IMG/VR virus record: IMGVR_UViG_3300031566_000076
Location: 1-47,002 of that record
Strand: one strand, 5' to 3'
Source of the DNA: a virus
Length of the DNA stretch: 47,002 bases
In this document: positions 19,918-29,567 of the stretch, in pieces
How positions within the stretch are numbered: the stretch's first letter is position 1
Layout: each line of letters starts with the position of its first letter
The notes under the pieces: generated by a model
Told to the model about the DNA's origin: nothing
The model's database searches: none
Seen by the model: the letters and a program-made list of their open reading frames with translations, nothing else
Made by a program: the position numbers and the translations under genes

Positions 19918-22038
19918 TTAATAAATTATATCATATAAAGCAGATTTAATTTGAGCGTGTCCATCCGTAATCGGATGGACTCCATCCGAATGGTAATTAG
20001 TTGGATAAGTTACGGAATTTTTTATGTTTGCATAAACAGCATAATCTCTAGTATCACATAATCCAGAAATAGCAATTCTGTAATCTTCTAATAAAGATGT
20101 TTCTCCATTTCTATACAGTGGAGCACAACAATAAACAACAATATCTTCATCGGCTGCATTTATAGCATCTAATAAATTACCGTACCATGTGGCAATTATT
20201 GCAGCAGGAGTTGAATCTATACCATAATCATTAGTTCCTAATGCAATAATTAGTTTTTTATCCGTAGAGTCATAAAATAATGAAACTAATTTAGATACAG
20301 CATCAGCAATCAATTCAGGTGTTTCTGCAAAAGTTTCAATTTTTGCACCTCCCCATCCATAAGTTGAAACTACCTTATCATTATCAACACTAAATAAATT
20401 GGGGAATGATTGTACAGCTGGAATTTCCGTTACATCTCCAACAGTTATACTATCACCTATAAATACAAGTCGTTCAGTTGATGATATTATATCTTGTTTA
20501 ACATAACTAACACCTTCTAAAACTGAAGTTATAAATGTACCTACAATTGTGCCCGAATTAGTTATTAATCCTTCTATCAATGTAACTATTTTATTTCCTG
20601 ATGGTAAATTAGTTATTATATAATCAGTATCAATTATATCAATTTTTTTATAAAAAATACCATCAATTAAAATTGTAATATGAGAATATTGTGGGCTACT
20701 AGCATAGATGGTTGGATTAGCTTTTATACTTATAGCTGTTCCATAATATGCAAACGAATATCTGCTAAATGCATTCCTTATCTTGTAAGTTCCTTCATCA
20801 GATATTAATACAGAGTTATCAAATAATCCATCATATTGCTCAGTAAATACATACTGATAATCATTAGTATATAGTAAAACTTTTATTAAATCACTTCCTG
20901 TTTTATTTGTATCATACGAAAATAGTTCTTTTATATAATTTCTATTATGAATTGAATCTAAGTTTAAATTAGGAAATAAAGTTCCAGTATATGATTCATT
21001 TAAATATGATGAAATAACATCTCTGTTTATTTCAGATACATGCCACCATGTAGGATTTGTTATTAAATATAATCCTGTCCTGGCTGTTGCATTGAATATT
21101 GTTTCGTTTGACCGATTCCATAAAGGAATATTTATATAAGTTGGTGTTAAATTGTGATAATTTTCTAATCCTTCATGATTAGAATTTAATTCATATCCAG
21201 CAGGCACTAAAAATGCACTTACATCATTTGGTAATCCTTCGTCGGTATATGGTACATATGCATCATCTTGTCCTGTTTTTGAATAAATAGAATAACCTTT
21301 ATCCAATAAATGTAAATTAGACTCTTCATCATACTTTAAATGAGAAGTTCCAGTATATGAAACGTGCAACGTCCCGATTACATCATATTCATATTTACCA
21401 ATTCCTGTTAATATCCATTTATGAGTATTGTTATAATCTATATAAACTATTTTTAAATTTGGTGATCTTAGCATTGATGTGTACTTCATCACTCCAATTC
21501 CTATATTATCTCGTCCTGTTATTTTATCTAGCCAAAACCCGTTATTTTCGCCTGTGGTGGCAAATTCTTTAGATTCTCCATTAATTAATAAAAAATAAGC
21601 ACTTCCATTACTCATCCATCTAATAGTATACCACCCCTCGGTTAATGGAGTTTCATATTTCAATGTATTACTAACTACACCTAATGCTCTTACTTCTAAA
21701 TATATAAATTTATTTACGACACTAAAAGCAAAATAGTCTGTAGTCGTTGATTCATCCGCAGTTGAAAAAAACATATGTCTATTTGTGGTACCATCAAAAT
21801 AGAATTTTGCTTCTATATATCCTGATGTATCTAATATCCTGAAATTTGCTATCGTTGGAATGATATAATTGCTAATATTAAAATATCCGCAGCTAGGAAT
21901 AATGACAGCGTCATTTTCAGCAATAGTATCAACCATAATTATCCCACTACGACCAATTGATCTAAAGTTTAAATCAGAGCTAAAAGGAATGCCTTGCAAT
22001 CTCCTTCGTCCCACAATATTTAAATTTAAATTATGCAT
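19918..22038 (-). CDS. tail fibre with C-terminal SGNH esterase domain, 706 aa
   Basis: The last about 180 residues are an SGNH/GDSL hydrolase: block I GDSITVG (about 527-533), block II-like GWGGAK, block III GTNDY (about 591-595) and block V DGVHP (about 683-687) with catalytic Asp and His. The N-terminal part is beta-rich with LamG-like strands (FRILDTSGYIEAKFYF), probably a virion attachment and carbohydrate-binding region. Such fibres remove acetyl groups from surface polysaccharides during adsorption. It lies at the end of the tail operon, as receptor-binding genes usually do. Confidence 0.8.
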   Translation of the reverse strand: MHNLNLNIVGRRRLQGIPFSSDLNFRSIGRSGIIMVDTIAENDAVIIPSCGYFNISNYIIPTIANFRILDTSGYIEAKFYFDGTTNRHMFFSTADESTTTDYFAFSVVNKFIYLEVRALGVVSNTLKYETPLTEGWYTIRWMSNGSAYFLLINGESKEFATTGENNGFWLDKITGRDNIGIGVMKYTSMLRSPNLKIVYIDYNNTHKWILTGIGKYEYDVIGTLHVSYTGTSHLKYDEESNLHLLDKGYSIYSKTGQDDAYVPYTDEGLPNDVSAFLVPAGYELNSNHEGLENYHNLTPTYINIPLWNRSNETIFNATARTGLYLITNPTWWHVSEINRDVISSYLNESYTGTLFPNLNLDSIHNRNYIKELFSYDTNKTGSDLIKVLLYTNDYQYVFTEQYDGLFDNSVLISDEGTYKIRNAFSRYSFAYYGTAISIKANPTIYASSPQYSHITILIDGIFYKKIDIIDTDYIITNLPSGNKIVTLIEGLITNSGTIVGTFITSVLEGVSYVKQDIISSTERLVFIGDSITVGDVTEIPAVQSFPNLFSVDNDKVVSTYGWGGAKIETFAETPELIADAVSKLVSLFYDSTDKKLIIALGTNDYGIDSTPAAIIATWYGNLLDAINAADEDIVVYCCAPLYRNGETSLLEDYRIAISGLCDTRDYAVYANIKNSVTYPTNYHSDGVHPITDGHAQIKSALYDIIY

Positions 22039-22307
22039 TATACTTCAAGTCTAATAGTTGCTAATAATGTTGTTGTACTTGCCGTTTTTATTTGTTTAAT
22101 TAGCATGTTTCTCAGGTTTAATTCCTGAGCTGCGATGATTTCAGTCGAACCATCCCAATAAACTACATTTACATTTCCTGTTGCTGTCGTCAAACAGGAA
22201 AATAATGCTGGTTTTAATAGAATTTCATCAAATGCATATGTAATAATTCCAACTCCTTGAGGAATTGCATATGTCTTTTTATCTCCTGTAATAATTTCTT
22301 GTCCCAT
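22038..22307 (-). CDS. small virion-associated protein, paralogue of 40077-40367, 89 aa
   Basis: Shares with the 96-aa protein at 40077 the pattern GDK-x2-YA-x2-QG near the start, PA-x-FS, TGN-x-NVV and R-x2-LIK-x-I near the end, so the two are clearly paralogous. All-beta. This copy lies between two fibre genes, the other next to portal and protease. A role in decorating or trimerising virion parts is inferred only. Confidence 0.6.
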   Translation of the reverse strand: MGQEIITGDKKTYAIPQGVGIITYAFDEILLKPALFSCLTTATGNVNVVYWDGSTEIIAAQELNLRNMLIKQIKTASTTTLLATIRLEV

Positions 22308-22316
22308 ATCTTTTTT

Positions 22317-23870
22317 TTAAAATTCCTTGACTATCATCATTCCTCCGCATATCACCGTAACATCATCATTATCTGTCGTGTTTATAATTTGTAATTCGAA
22401 ATAATCACCTGTATTTACAGGCTGTATGCATTTTCCTGTAATAGTAGTTGTAGTACCCTTTCCCACAAAAGTACTTCCATCAACTCGTGTTGGGCCACCA
22501 TTAATTAATACACTTAATTTATGAGTATCGGCATCTGCGAATGTAGCTGAAACGGTATAAAATATAGAAGCATATCTGCAATTATCGTTTGCAACGATAG
22601 TATCTCCCGCATTAGTGAAATCTTCTGCAACTTGCGATATAAATAATGTATGAGTTGAATTAGTAATTCTTTGCCAAACATTTTGGGTTAAATTAATTAG
22701 TACAGAACTGTCCCTAAAAGCGTAACATGCAAGCATAGGGTCACTGGTAAAATTCCCTGTTACTTCAACACTATCAGCATTTATTTTTAGATAATCATTA
22801 TCAAATTCCCCATAAATTAAAGGAGTTGCGGAGTTTGAGTTTTCAATGTATAATTTGTTTGAACCTGTTGCATTTGATCCTGCCGAATTACCTACAAATA
22901 TATTATAGCCTCCAGAACTGTTTAATCCTGCATTTGCACCTAAAAATGTATTAAAATCCCCTCCATTATTATTAGCTCCTGCGCTATATCCCACATACGT
23001 ATTATTGTCTTTATTTGCAGCATCTTCGCCAGCCGCCTCTCCTATATAAACATTTCTAATTCCTGTTGTTTCTGAATTTCCAGCATTTTTTCCTAAAAAT
23101 GTGTTAGAATTACCAGTTAACATAGATGTTCCAGCTCCTGTTCCTATCAATACGTTATCAATTCCAAAAAGAATATTTAACGTTTTGCCATTCCATTCAT
23201 AATTTTCTCCTACCTGAAAAACTCCATTTATCTTAGTCGTGTCTGTTGTACTTGAGATATTTTTATATAATCTCAAAGTATCATCTTTATATTTGAAATT
23301 ATCACTTGATTCTAATAATCCACCATAATTATATTGTATTTCATAATCGTCACCCGCCACCATTGCCGCACCGATATATATATTAGCTTTTAATGTATCA
23401 AAAACCGCATCTAATCCGCTTAAATCTGATTTAATATAAATCGAATCGTTCAGGCTTCTTAAAGTATCAACTTCTATTTTTGCAGTTGAGATATTATCAA
23501 TGCTATCTTGAATCTCTAATCTCATATCGGTAGTTAATGAATAATATTGCAAAGTATCATTAATAGTTATTCTTTCCCAATTATCATAATTTATCCAATT
23601 GACAGTTAATGTATTAACACCCTCATACCTATCTGTTACCCACTTTCCATTTTCCTTGAAAGAAACCATCATACCAACAACCCGCTTATCTGATGATAAA
23701 TTTGCTTTTGCTGTACTATCAGTAACCTGATGATAACCACCTCCCAAATCAACAGCATAAACAGTTGGTTTATCACTATCATAATTTTGCACATATTCCG
23801 GCACTTGATATTGGGCAAAATTTATTATTGAGATTAGTAATAATATTTTTAAAATTATTAATTTTTTCAT
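22317..23870 (-). CDS. putative tail fibre/adhesin with signal peptide and glycine repeats, 517 aa
   Basis: Begins with a clear signal peptide (MKKLIILKILLLISIINFAQ). Residues about 225-345 are a run of repeats with G-x2-AG-x4-TG-x2-N-x-FLG spacing, the pattern of YadA-head-like and 'TMF family' Bacteroidota adhesins. A beta-rich C-terminus follows. It lies among fibre and baseplate genes, so it is likely a host-range or fibre protein. A secretion signal is unusual for a virion protein; it could be a captured host adhesin gene or be exported. Confidence 0.65.
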   Translation of the reverse strand: MKKLIILKILLLISIINFAQYQVPEYVQNYDSDKPTVYAVDLGGGYHQVTDSTAKANLSSDKRVVGMMVSFKENGKWVTDRYEGVNTLTVNWINYDNWERITINDTLQYYSLTTDMRLEIQDSIDNISTAKIEVDTLRSLNDSIYIKSDLSGLDAVFDTLKANIYIGAAMVAGDDYEIQYNYGGLLESSDNFKYKDDTLRLYKNISSTTDTTKINGVFQVGENYEWNGKTLNILFGIDNVLIGTGAGTSMLTGNSNTFLGKNAGNSETTGIRNVYIGEAAGEDAANKDNNTYVGYSAGANNNGGDFNTFLGANAGLNSSGGYNIFVGNSAGSNATGSNKLYIENSNSATPLIYGEFDNDYLKINADSVEVTGNFTSDPMLACYAFRDSSVLINLTQNVWQRITNSTHTLFISQVAEDFTNAGDTIVANDNCRYASIFYTVSATFADADTHKLSVLINGGPTRVDGSTFVGKGTTTTITGKCIQPVNTGDYFELQIINTTDNDDVTVICGGMMIVKEF

Positions 23871-23888
23871 ATGTCAAAGTTTTTTAAT

Positions 23889-24356
23889 TTATAATGTCTT
23901 TATTTCTTCGATTTTAGCATTAGAAATATCTAAGGTTATTCCGGGCCATGAACCCCCAACAGCTGTAAAAGCAGTAACTAATTTAGAATTCAATTCTGTT
24001 AAATATGATTGCAAATCCGTATTTAATCCATTAAACCTTGTTAAAAAATCAATATTACCACCTATTTCACAAGTCCCATCATTTTTTAATAAAATATCAA
24101 AAACTTCATTACCATTTGAATCTGTTGCATAAATTCTGGTTTCTCCTTCATTTGTATTTTCAAAAGTCTTTAAATAACCTAAAATTATTGCCTGATTTTT
24201 ATTATTAGTTTTGGAATAAACTGCTAAATCATTTTTTACTGGCTTAGAATCTACACCGTATGGCAATATTTGATCAGCAGTTTGAACATCAGATTTTCCA
24301 AATCTCAAAACTTTAATAAATTCGTTAGTTGCTTGTTTCACTCTAGTTAAAATCAT
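23889..24356 (-). CDS. baseplate assembly/spike protein, Mu gp45 or P2 gpV-like, 155 aa
   Basis: The N-terminal half has the OB-fold-like pattern of gpV/gp45 proteins (QTADQILPYGVDSKPVKNDLAVYSKTNN), then KNDGTCEIGGNIDFLT, the start of a spike beta-helix-like segment. It lies between the gp44-like hub and the fibres, the same place as in Mu. It would form the membrane-piercing tip of the contractile tail. Confidence 0.65.
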   Translation of the reverse strand: MILTRVKQATNEFIKVLRFGKSDVQTADQILPYGVDSKPVKNDLAVYSKTNNKNQAIILGYLKTFENTNEGETRIYATDSNGNEVFDILLKNDGTCEIGGNIDFLTRFNGLNTDLQSYLTELNSKLVTAFTAVGGSWPGITLDISNAKIEEIKTL

Positions 24357-25351
24357 TGAAAGATATTTTTAAATTCATTTTCAGTATAAATTTCTGGTAA
24401 AACGCATGTTAATATGTAATTATCAATAGTATTAACTGATCCTGAAATATCTGTTTGTTCAACAAATAATTCAGTAATTTTATTAATTTTGATAGATGGT
24501 GCTAATAAACTTATAGTTCGTCCCGGCTCAACAAATTTTGATGTTTTAAAAGTAATTTTAATATTTGATAATTCTTGAGATAATGCATTTCTGGCGGCTT
24601 TTTTGACATCAAAAATATCCCCTGAATTTAATATCTTAATAACCGGTCTGAATTTTGTTAAATAAGGATTTAATATTGTATATTCCCCAGCATCTGGATT
24701 ATCTTTAGATGCTTCTTTCAAAATAGTTATTTCGCTATGTAATAATTGACTATTAATATTTAAATTCAATTCCATTATTCCCGGTTTATTTTCTTCAAAA
24801 TATGCAGCAGGCAAATATTTAGATGGTTCATATCTATTATAATATAATTCCCCGAAATTATTGCTTGTCATGAAAATATTGCGTTGTGAGGCTAAATTGT
24901 TTAATAGTTGTTTTATTGAAGTTCCCGGGTCAATAATTACTTTATCGTATTTTTTATTCAAATCACTCAATACATTCGAATTGAAATTATATGCAAGATT
25001 AAATGGTTTTAATAATTTTTCAGTAATTTGTAATAATGATAGATTATCGAATTGCAACGGATATAAACTAATTGGTATATTGCAATCTTCTAAAATGCCC
25101 GCAATGCCATATCCTGTTATTTTAATAAATTCAGGATTTGGGGATTCCTTTAAATTTGGTGCTAAAATAGTACCCGTTATTAATAATTCATTATTATCAT
25201 CATATATTTTACATTCTGGATATTCGAGAAAATAGTTTAAAATATCACGTTTTGCCGAAAATCCAAAAATATTGGCAATGGAATCGTATTTCAGAGTAAT
25301 ATTATAATCTGAAAAATATTTATAATCCTTATTGTTAATAGTTATTTTCAT
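24353..25351 (-). CDS. baseplate hub protein, Mu gp44-like, 332 aa
   Basis: Length and layout match Mu gp44 / phage late control D family hubs: N-terminal beta domain ending ITGTILAPNLKESPNP, then SLLQITEKLLKPFNL (about 105-120) and a basic loop, and a third domain with EPGRTISL. It overlaps both neighbours by four bases (gp43-like upstream, gp45-like downstream), reproducing Mu gene order. Confidence 0.7.
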   Translation of the reverse strand: MKITINNKDYKYFSDYNITLKYDSIANIFGFSAKRDILNYFLEYPECKIYDDNNELLITGTILAPNLKESPNPEFIKITGYGIAGILEDCNIPISLYPLQFDNLSLLQITEKLLKPFNLAYNFNSNVLSDLNKKYDKVIIDPGTSIKQLLNNLASQRNIFMTSNNFGELYYNRYEPSKYLPAAYFEENKPGIMELNLNINSQLLHSEITILKEASKDNPDAGEYTILNPYLTKFRPVIKILNSGDIFDVKKAARNALSQELSNIKITFKTSKFVEPGRTISLLAPSIKINKITELFVEQTDISGSVNTIDNYILTCVLPEIYTENEFKNIFQ

Positions 25352-26550
25352 ACAAAATAAGTTATTTCCCTGCCTTTTTGCAATCCTAAATATTCCCTTA
25401 ATGATATATTATTTTGTTTTATGAATTTATTTAAATTATCATCTCCTGTCCCATAATAACGATGAGCCAATACAATAATATTATTATCTTTGTCTAATAT
25501 TACATTTCTTTCTTGCTTGCTTTCGAATGCCACATCATACAATGAGCTCAGGGTAATGTTTATTATATAATCTAATTGCTTCGATAATTCCTTATCTTGA
25601 ACATATCCCAAATCATCTAAATTTTTCAAAAATAATTCATAAGCATCTGATAATGTACTAATAACATCAATTACATCAGATCGTTTATCATAATCATTAA
25701 TATTTGTATTTATTAAATTATGTGATAGCTCAGAAAGCAACATTGTTGATTGAGATTCATACATTATTTGTTTTTCATTATCAGTATCATCACCTAAAAA
25801 AATGCTTGTAAAATCATTGAAAGTATTAATCATTTGATCGACTTTTTGATTAATATTTTGAACTATTAAAAATGGAAAATTAATTAAATCATTAGCCTGA
25901 CTTATATATCTTGTTGTATTTGATATTATTTCCTGAACCGATGCTGATGCTGATCTTATCCTATCTTTCAATAATGTTGCATCACTTTCTGTTTGTATTA
26001 ACACGTTATAATTTCTCCCAGTTCTTAAGATAGAATTATTTGCAGGTTCTATTATTTCAGGTGATGGAGTTTCAATGTTATCAACAAAAACAGCTTGAGA
26101 TTCTATATCTATTTCTGATTTTTTTAAATCAATTTCTTTTTGTGAATTAATAACATCATCTGGGTATTTTTGATCTATTGTTTCCCAAACGGTTCCAGTT
26201 ATTCTTGATATATTATAATCTGAATTATCAATTGATAAATTTAACGGTTGCACTGTAATTTCACCGTAAAATGGATGAGAAATAACCCACGCCCTCTTAT
26301 CTTGTGCAGATAATTCAAACGCCTCGGATTCATCAATACAACTTTCACCTTGAAAATATAATAATATAGGATATTGATTGCTTTTATGTTCTTTTCTTTC
26401 CACGTAAGTCCCGGGTATTCCAACAAATTCAAATGCCTCTGTATTATATTCTATATTTTTTATAGCATTTTTCCATAATGGATAATATATTTTACCATCA
26501 CCCGTTGTAATGCTTAATTTAATATCGTTTAATTTAGTTAACCAACTCAT
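25348..26550 (-). CDS. tail/DNA circularisation protein, Mu gp43 (N)-like, 400 aa
   Basis: The N-terminal domain with FEFVGIPGTYVERKEHKSNQYPILLYFQGE (about 36-66) resembles the DNA circulation protein N domain. A helical middle follows, with several potential coiled segments (DRIRSASASVQEIISNTTRY). It lies between the Z-like tail protein and the gp44-like hub. In Mu this protein is part of the baseplate and is injected with DNA. Confidence 0.6.
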   Translation of the reverse strand: MSWLTKLNDIKLSITTGDGKIYYPLWKNAIKNIEYNTEAFEFVGIPGTYVERKEHKSNQYPILLYFQGESCIDESEAFELSAQDKRAWVISHPFYGEITVQPLNLSIDNSDYNISRITGTVWETIDQKYPDDVINSQKEIDLKKSEIDIESQAVFVDNIETPSPEIIEPANNSILRTGRNYNVLIQTESDATLLKDRIRSASASVQEIISNTTRYISQANDLINFPFLIVQNINQKVDQMINTFNDFTSIFLGDDTDNEKQIMYESQSTMLLSELSHNLINTNINDYDKRSDVIDVISTLSDAYELFLKNLDDLGYVQDKELSKQLDYIINITLSSLYDVAFESKQERNVILDKDNNIIVLAHRYYGTGDDNLNKFIKQNNISLREYLGLQKGREITYFV

Positions 26551-27248
26551 CTTAAATATTTATCAAATTGTTTTTGCGCATTTTCATAAAAAATATTATT
26601 CATGTTTTTTGATGCTTTTAATCCAGATGGTTCAATGAAAGGTGATTTTTTCAAAGTTATAGAACGCCCTTTTTCATATGAATATAATGGTTCCATCTTA
26701 ATAAACAATCCATTTTTTTTAGTTATATTTCTTATTTGTATCAAAATATTTTCAAACAAAAGAAAGCCGTTTTTACCAACTTTAAATGCTGCTCTTATGA
26801 AATCTTGATTTTTAAATATTGGTTTGTCTTTTTTTGCTTTAATATTTTGTAAATAAAATCTCTTACTTATTAATTTAGATGGGCTTTTTGATGCTCTGGA
26901 TGGATTCATTGGGATAAATTCTCTTTTTTTAATAACTCCCCCAAATTCCTGTACATCCAATTCATCACCTGCTTGTGATTTTCCTTTTATCACACCCATT
27001 TCTGATTGCATTTGATTGACATTAAAGGTATTTATTGATTTATTTACAATAGTATGAGCTTTAATAAAATTTCTTTTTCTTATAATAAATTGTTTATTAA
27101 ATTCTTTTTCAACAAATTTTTGTTTTGCTTCAAACGCCACATCATTTAACGTACCCCTTACTGCAATTGGCAAAGCAGATTTATGTAACTTTTCTAGTTT
27201 ATTAGAAAGTTTTACAACTTCATCTGTATTTACATTAAATGCCTGCAT
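26547..27248 (-). CDS. minor tail protein, gpZ-like, 233 aa
   Basis: The N-terminus has VKLSNKLEKLHKSALPIAVRGTLNDVAFEAKQKFVEKEF, a pattern seen in phage minor tail protein Z and related assembly proteins: helix, then RxTLNDxAxxA. The very basic middle (KSPSKLISKRFYLQNIKAKKDK) may contact DNA or acidic partners. Four-base overlap with the downstream gp43-like gene. The assignment rests on N-terminal pattern and place. Confidence 0.5.
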   Translation of the reverse strand: MQAFNVNTDEVVKLSNKLEKLHKSALPIAVRGTLNDVAFEAKQKFVEKEFNKQFIIRKRNFIKAHTIVNKSINTFNVNQMQSEMGVIKGKSQAGDELDVQEFGGVIKKREFIPMNPSRASKSPSKLISKRFYLQNIKAKKDKPIFKNQDFIRAAFKVGKNGFLLFENILIQIRNITKKNGLFIKMEPLYSYEKGRSITLKKSPFIEPSGLKASKNMNNIFYENAQKQFDKYLR

Positions 27249-27785
27249 TTATAGTATATATTGAATTATTATCCATCCACGATTATAACTTGTTGAATCA
27301 TAATCAACAGAATCAAAATATCCGCTAGTATATGCAATCATTTCAATATTTGTGCTTGTGGTAGTAAATTCTCCGGTTGACGGTCCCGTTGTTGGTGAAT
27401 TTTTATTTAATGGCACTTTCAATGTGTTTGCATCATTTCTTATCAATACAGAAACTTCTAATATTTTATCAAAATCCAACCCATGCGCTTTATTTAAAGT
27501 AATTGTAGCATCCATGTTCCAATCACCTATTTCAATAATTTTTTGCAAAAAAACACCTTTTGTTTTCACAAAATCTTGTAATGCATCAATCAACTGATAC
27601 CCATTTGTTTCATTGTCATAATTTTCATTGGGTGATAATGATGCCAAATTCATTAATTTTTGAAAAAATTGAGCTATATCATTATTAATAAATTCACCTA
27701 CTAATGTTTCACCATCTTTTAATTTACCATTCAAATAACCAGATGTTACATTGTCAATTCCCGGTGCGCTGCTTAAATCTTTCAT
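27249..27785 (-). CDS. putative baseplate-associated protein, 178 aa
   Basis: Not recognised. Helical first half, then beta-rich second half ending in IEMIAYTSGYFDS and GWIIIQYIL, which is fibre-tip-like. It overlaps the propeller/gp48-like gene by four bases, so it is probably part of the same virion structure. The long N-terminal polar region carries no signal peptide. Confidence 0.5.
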   Translation of the reverse strand: MKDLSSAPGIDNVTSGYLNGKLKDGETLVGEFINNDIAQFFQKLMNLASLSPNENYDNETNGYQLIDALQDFVKTKGVFLQKIIEIGDWNMDATITLNKAHGLDFDKILEVSVLIRNDANTLKVPLNKNSPTTGPSTGEFTTTSTNIEMIAYTSGYFDSVDYDSTSYNRGWIIIQYIL

Positions 27786-29329
27786 ATATAATCTATTAAT
27801 AAAAATCCCGCTGTCTGAGCTGGTTTTATGGTTAATATTAAATGCCTAAGTTCATTTTTTCTGTCTTCATTTATATCGGCTCTGGTCCCGAATGTTTCTC
27901 CTCCCACAAAAAAAGTTGCTCTCAAATTTATATCATCACCAAAATCAAAATCCAAATCTTTTGATTCTGATACATAATTTGCGATTTTTGTATAATCACC
28001 TATTCCTGTATTTCCATACACATTGTCACCATAATTGAAATTGCCATATAATGAAGAAATAATATTTACGATTTCGTAAATCCCTCCTCCTATATCAATT
28101 CTATTTTCATGAATAAATACATCAAATCCGGCTAATTGTAATTGACCTTGCAAATATAAATAATGTTGACGAGCCGGAATATCGCCTGGATGTTGCATTT
28201 TTCTTAAAATTGCCAATTTACGATCCGCTAAACTTAATCCAGTTTGAATATACAATCCTAAAGCACTCTCCCAATTATATGCATCTTCCTCTGTAAAATT
28301 TTCGTTGTCAGGTAAAATACTATTTAATAATCCCGTACATGTTTGCAATGCTCTGCTTTCTGATAATGCTAATCCTTCATGAAATTTAGAAAAAATATTA
28401 TTAAAATTAAACCACCACACCCTACCTGTCGGATATAATTGTTTAGTTAATTTTAATATTTGATCTTTGTATAAAGGCGTTTCTATCGTGGCAATAGCAT
28501 TTAATATTTTTACCCTAAAATTACCAGAATCAATTATAAATAATAATTCATTATCATAAATAGCATACATTGGAAAATAAAATTCATCATCTCCGCTTCC
28601 GTAACTACCGTAATCTGAAATTAAAGAGCTTGTATTATCAAAGAAAAATATTTTATTTCTAATTTTGTCAACAACCCCAAATATCTCATCATTAATATTG
28701 AAAATTCCTGTCGGATAACCAAATATAGTATCTGTAATTTTAATTATGAAAACTCCTGATATATTGAAAGTTTTTACTTTTTTATTACCAGAATCAACAA
28801 TTATTAAATCATTATTTATAACTGCTAATCCTTCTGGAAAATTTAAATTGTTGTCACCGGTTCCATAACTTCCGAAATTGCTTATAAATGTGCCATCTAT
28901 TAAATGAGTTTTTATCCTGTGATTCTGCTTGTCCGAAACATATAATTTACCATCATTATAATCAATTCCAACTGGATATTTAAAATTATTATTACCAGTT
29001 CCACTACTCCCAAATTCACTTATAAATGTGCCGTCTGTTTGATGTTTTTTTATTCTATGATTTGCGGAATCTGTAATATATAAATCAACTCCATCTGTTG
29101 TTATGCATTCGAGAAAAAAGAAATTATCATTTCCCGAACCAATACTTCCAAATTGCCTTTGATAAACTCCCGAAAAATTAAAAACCTGAATTCTATGATT
29201 TTGTTTATCAACTACAAAAAGTTCATTATTCAAAATACAACATCCCGACGGATAACTAAATTCGCCATTACCTGAACCCTGCGATCCAAAATCATTATTA
29301 TATGTTATATTTACTGAATAATCAGACAT
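27782..29329 (-). CDS. NHL-type beta-propeller fused to Mu gp48-like baseplate protein, 515 aa
   Basis: Residues about 10-280 hold six NHL-like blades with the repeat GSxGSGNxxFxYPxG...LYVxDxxNHRIKxF; residues about 290-515 match the Mu gp48/DUF2313 connector (LTKQLYPTGRVWWF, WESALGLYIQTGLSLADRKLAILRKM). In Mu gp48 links baseplate to tail fibre; here it carries a propeller that could bind sugars or a receptor. Its ATG lies directly after repeat element copy 3, unlike the tail genes around it, so it starts a separately controlled unit. Confidence 0.7.
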   Translation of the reverse strand: MSDYSVNITYNNDFGSQGSGNGEFSYPSGCCILNNELFVVDKQNHRIQVFNFSGVYQRQFGSIGSGNDNFFFLECITTDGVDLYITDSANHRIKKHQTDGTFISEFGSSGTGNNNFKYPVGIDYNDGKLYVSDKQNHRIKTHLIDGTFISNFGSYGTGDNNLNFPEGLAVINNDLIIVDSGNKKVKTFNISGVFIIKITDTIFGYPTGIFNINDEIFGVVDKIRNKIFFFDNTSSLISDYGSYGSGDDEFYFPMYAIYDNELLFIIDSGNFRVKILNAIATIETPLYKDQILKLTKQLYPTGRVWWFNFNNIFSKFHEGLALSESRALQTCTGLLNSILPDNENFTEEDAYNWESALGLYIQTGLSLADRKLAILRKMQHPGDIPARQHYLYLQGQLQLAGFDVFIHENRIDIGGGIYEIVNIISSLYGNFNYGDNVYGNTGIGDYTKIANYVSESKDLDFDFGDDINLRATFFVGGETFGTRADINEDRKNELRHLILTIKPAQTAGFLLIDYI

Positions 29330-29330
29330 G

Positions 29331-29567
29331 TTTTACTACATTTGTAACAATTAGTTTATATACATTTTCATCATTCTGTATGAACTGATAATCAGAGAGT
29401 TACGTACTTCAAATAAACTCACAATCATCAAAATACAAAAAATCTTATTAATCTTCATAAGTTGCACTATATTAGTTTGTTATATCAATTATTAACTCGC
29501 TTAGAATTTTGTTCGTGTACAATTGTGCACATTCATTTCGAATATGCGATTCTAAGAGAGTTAAGCC
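29331..29567 (-). repeat. dispersed ~235-bp structured leader element, copy 3
   Basis: Third copy, with ATTTGTAACAATT (29340-29352), TATGAACTGATAATCAG, CTTCATAAGTTGCACTAT and the arms AACTCGCTTAGAAT / ATTCTAAGAGAGTT, which pair perfectly apart from one G-A. Inside the stem lie GTGTACAATTGTGCAC (nearly self-complementary) and ATTCATTTCGAAT, giving a three-way-junction shape. The right edge overlaps the stop codon of the baseplate J gene (29561), and the left edge abuts the ATG at 29327-29329. Confidence 0.8.

Noticed and set aside
21357-21572. Plus-strand open frames inside the tail, capsid and terminase genes
   Set aside because: They are antisense shadows of well-supported genes, with hydrophobic, low-complexity translations and no leader or operon context.
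19918-23870. Diversity-generating retroelement acting on the fibre genes
   Set aside because: No reverse transcriptase gene, and no pair of near-identical repeats with adenine-specific differences was found.
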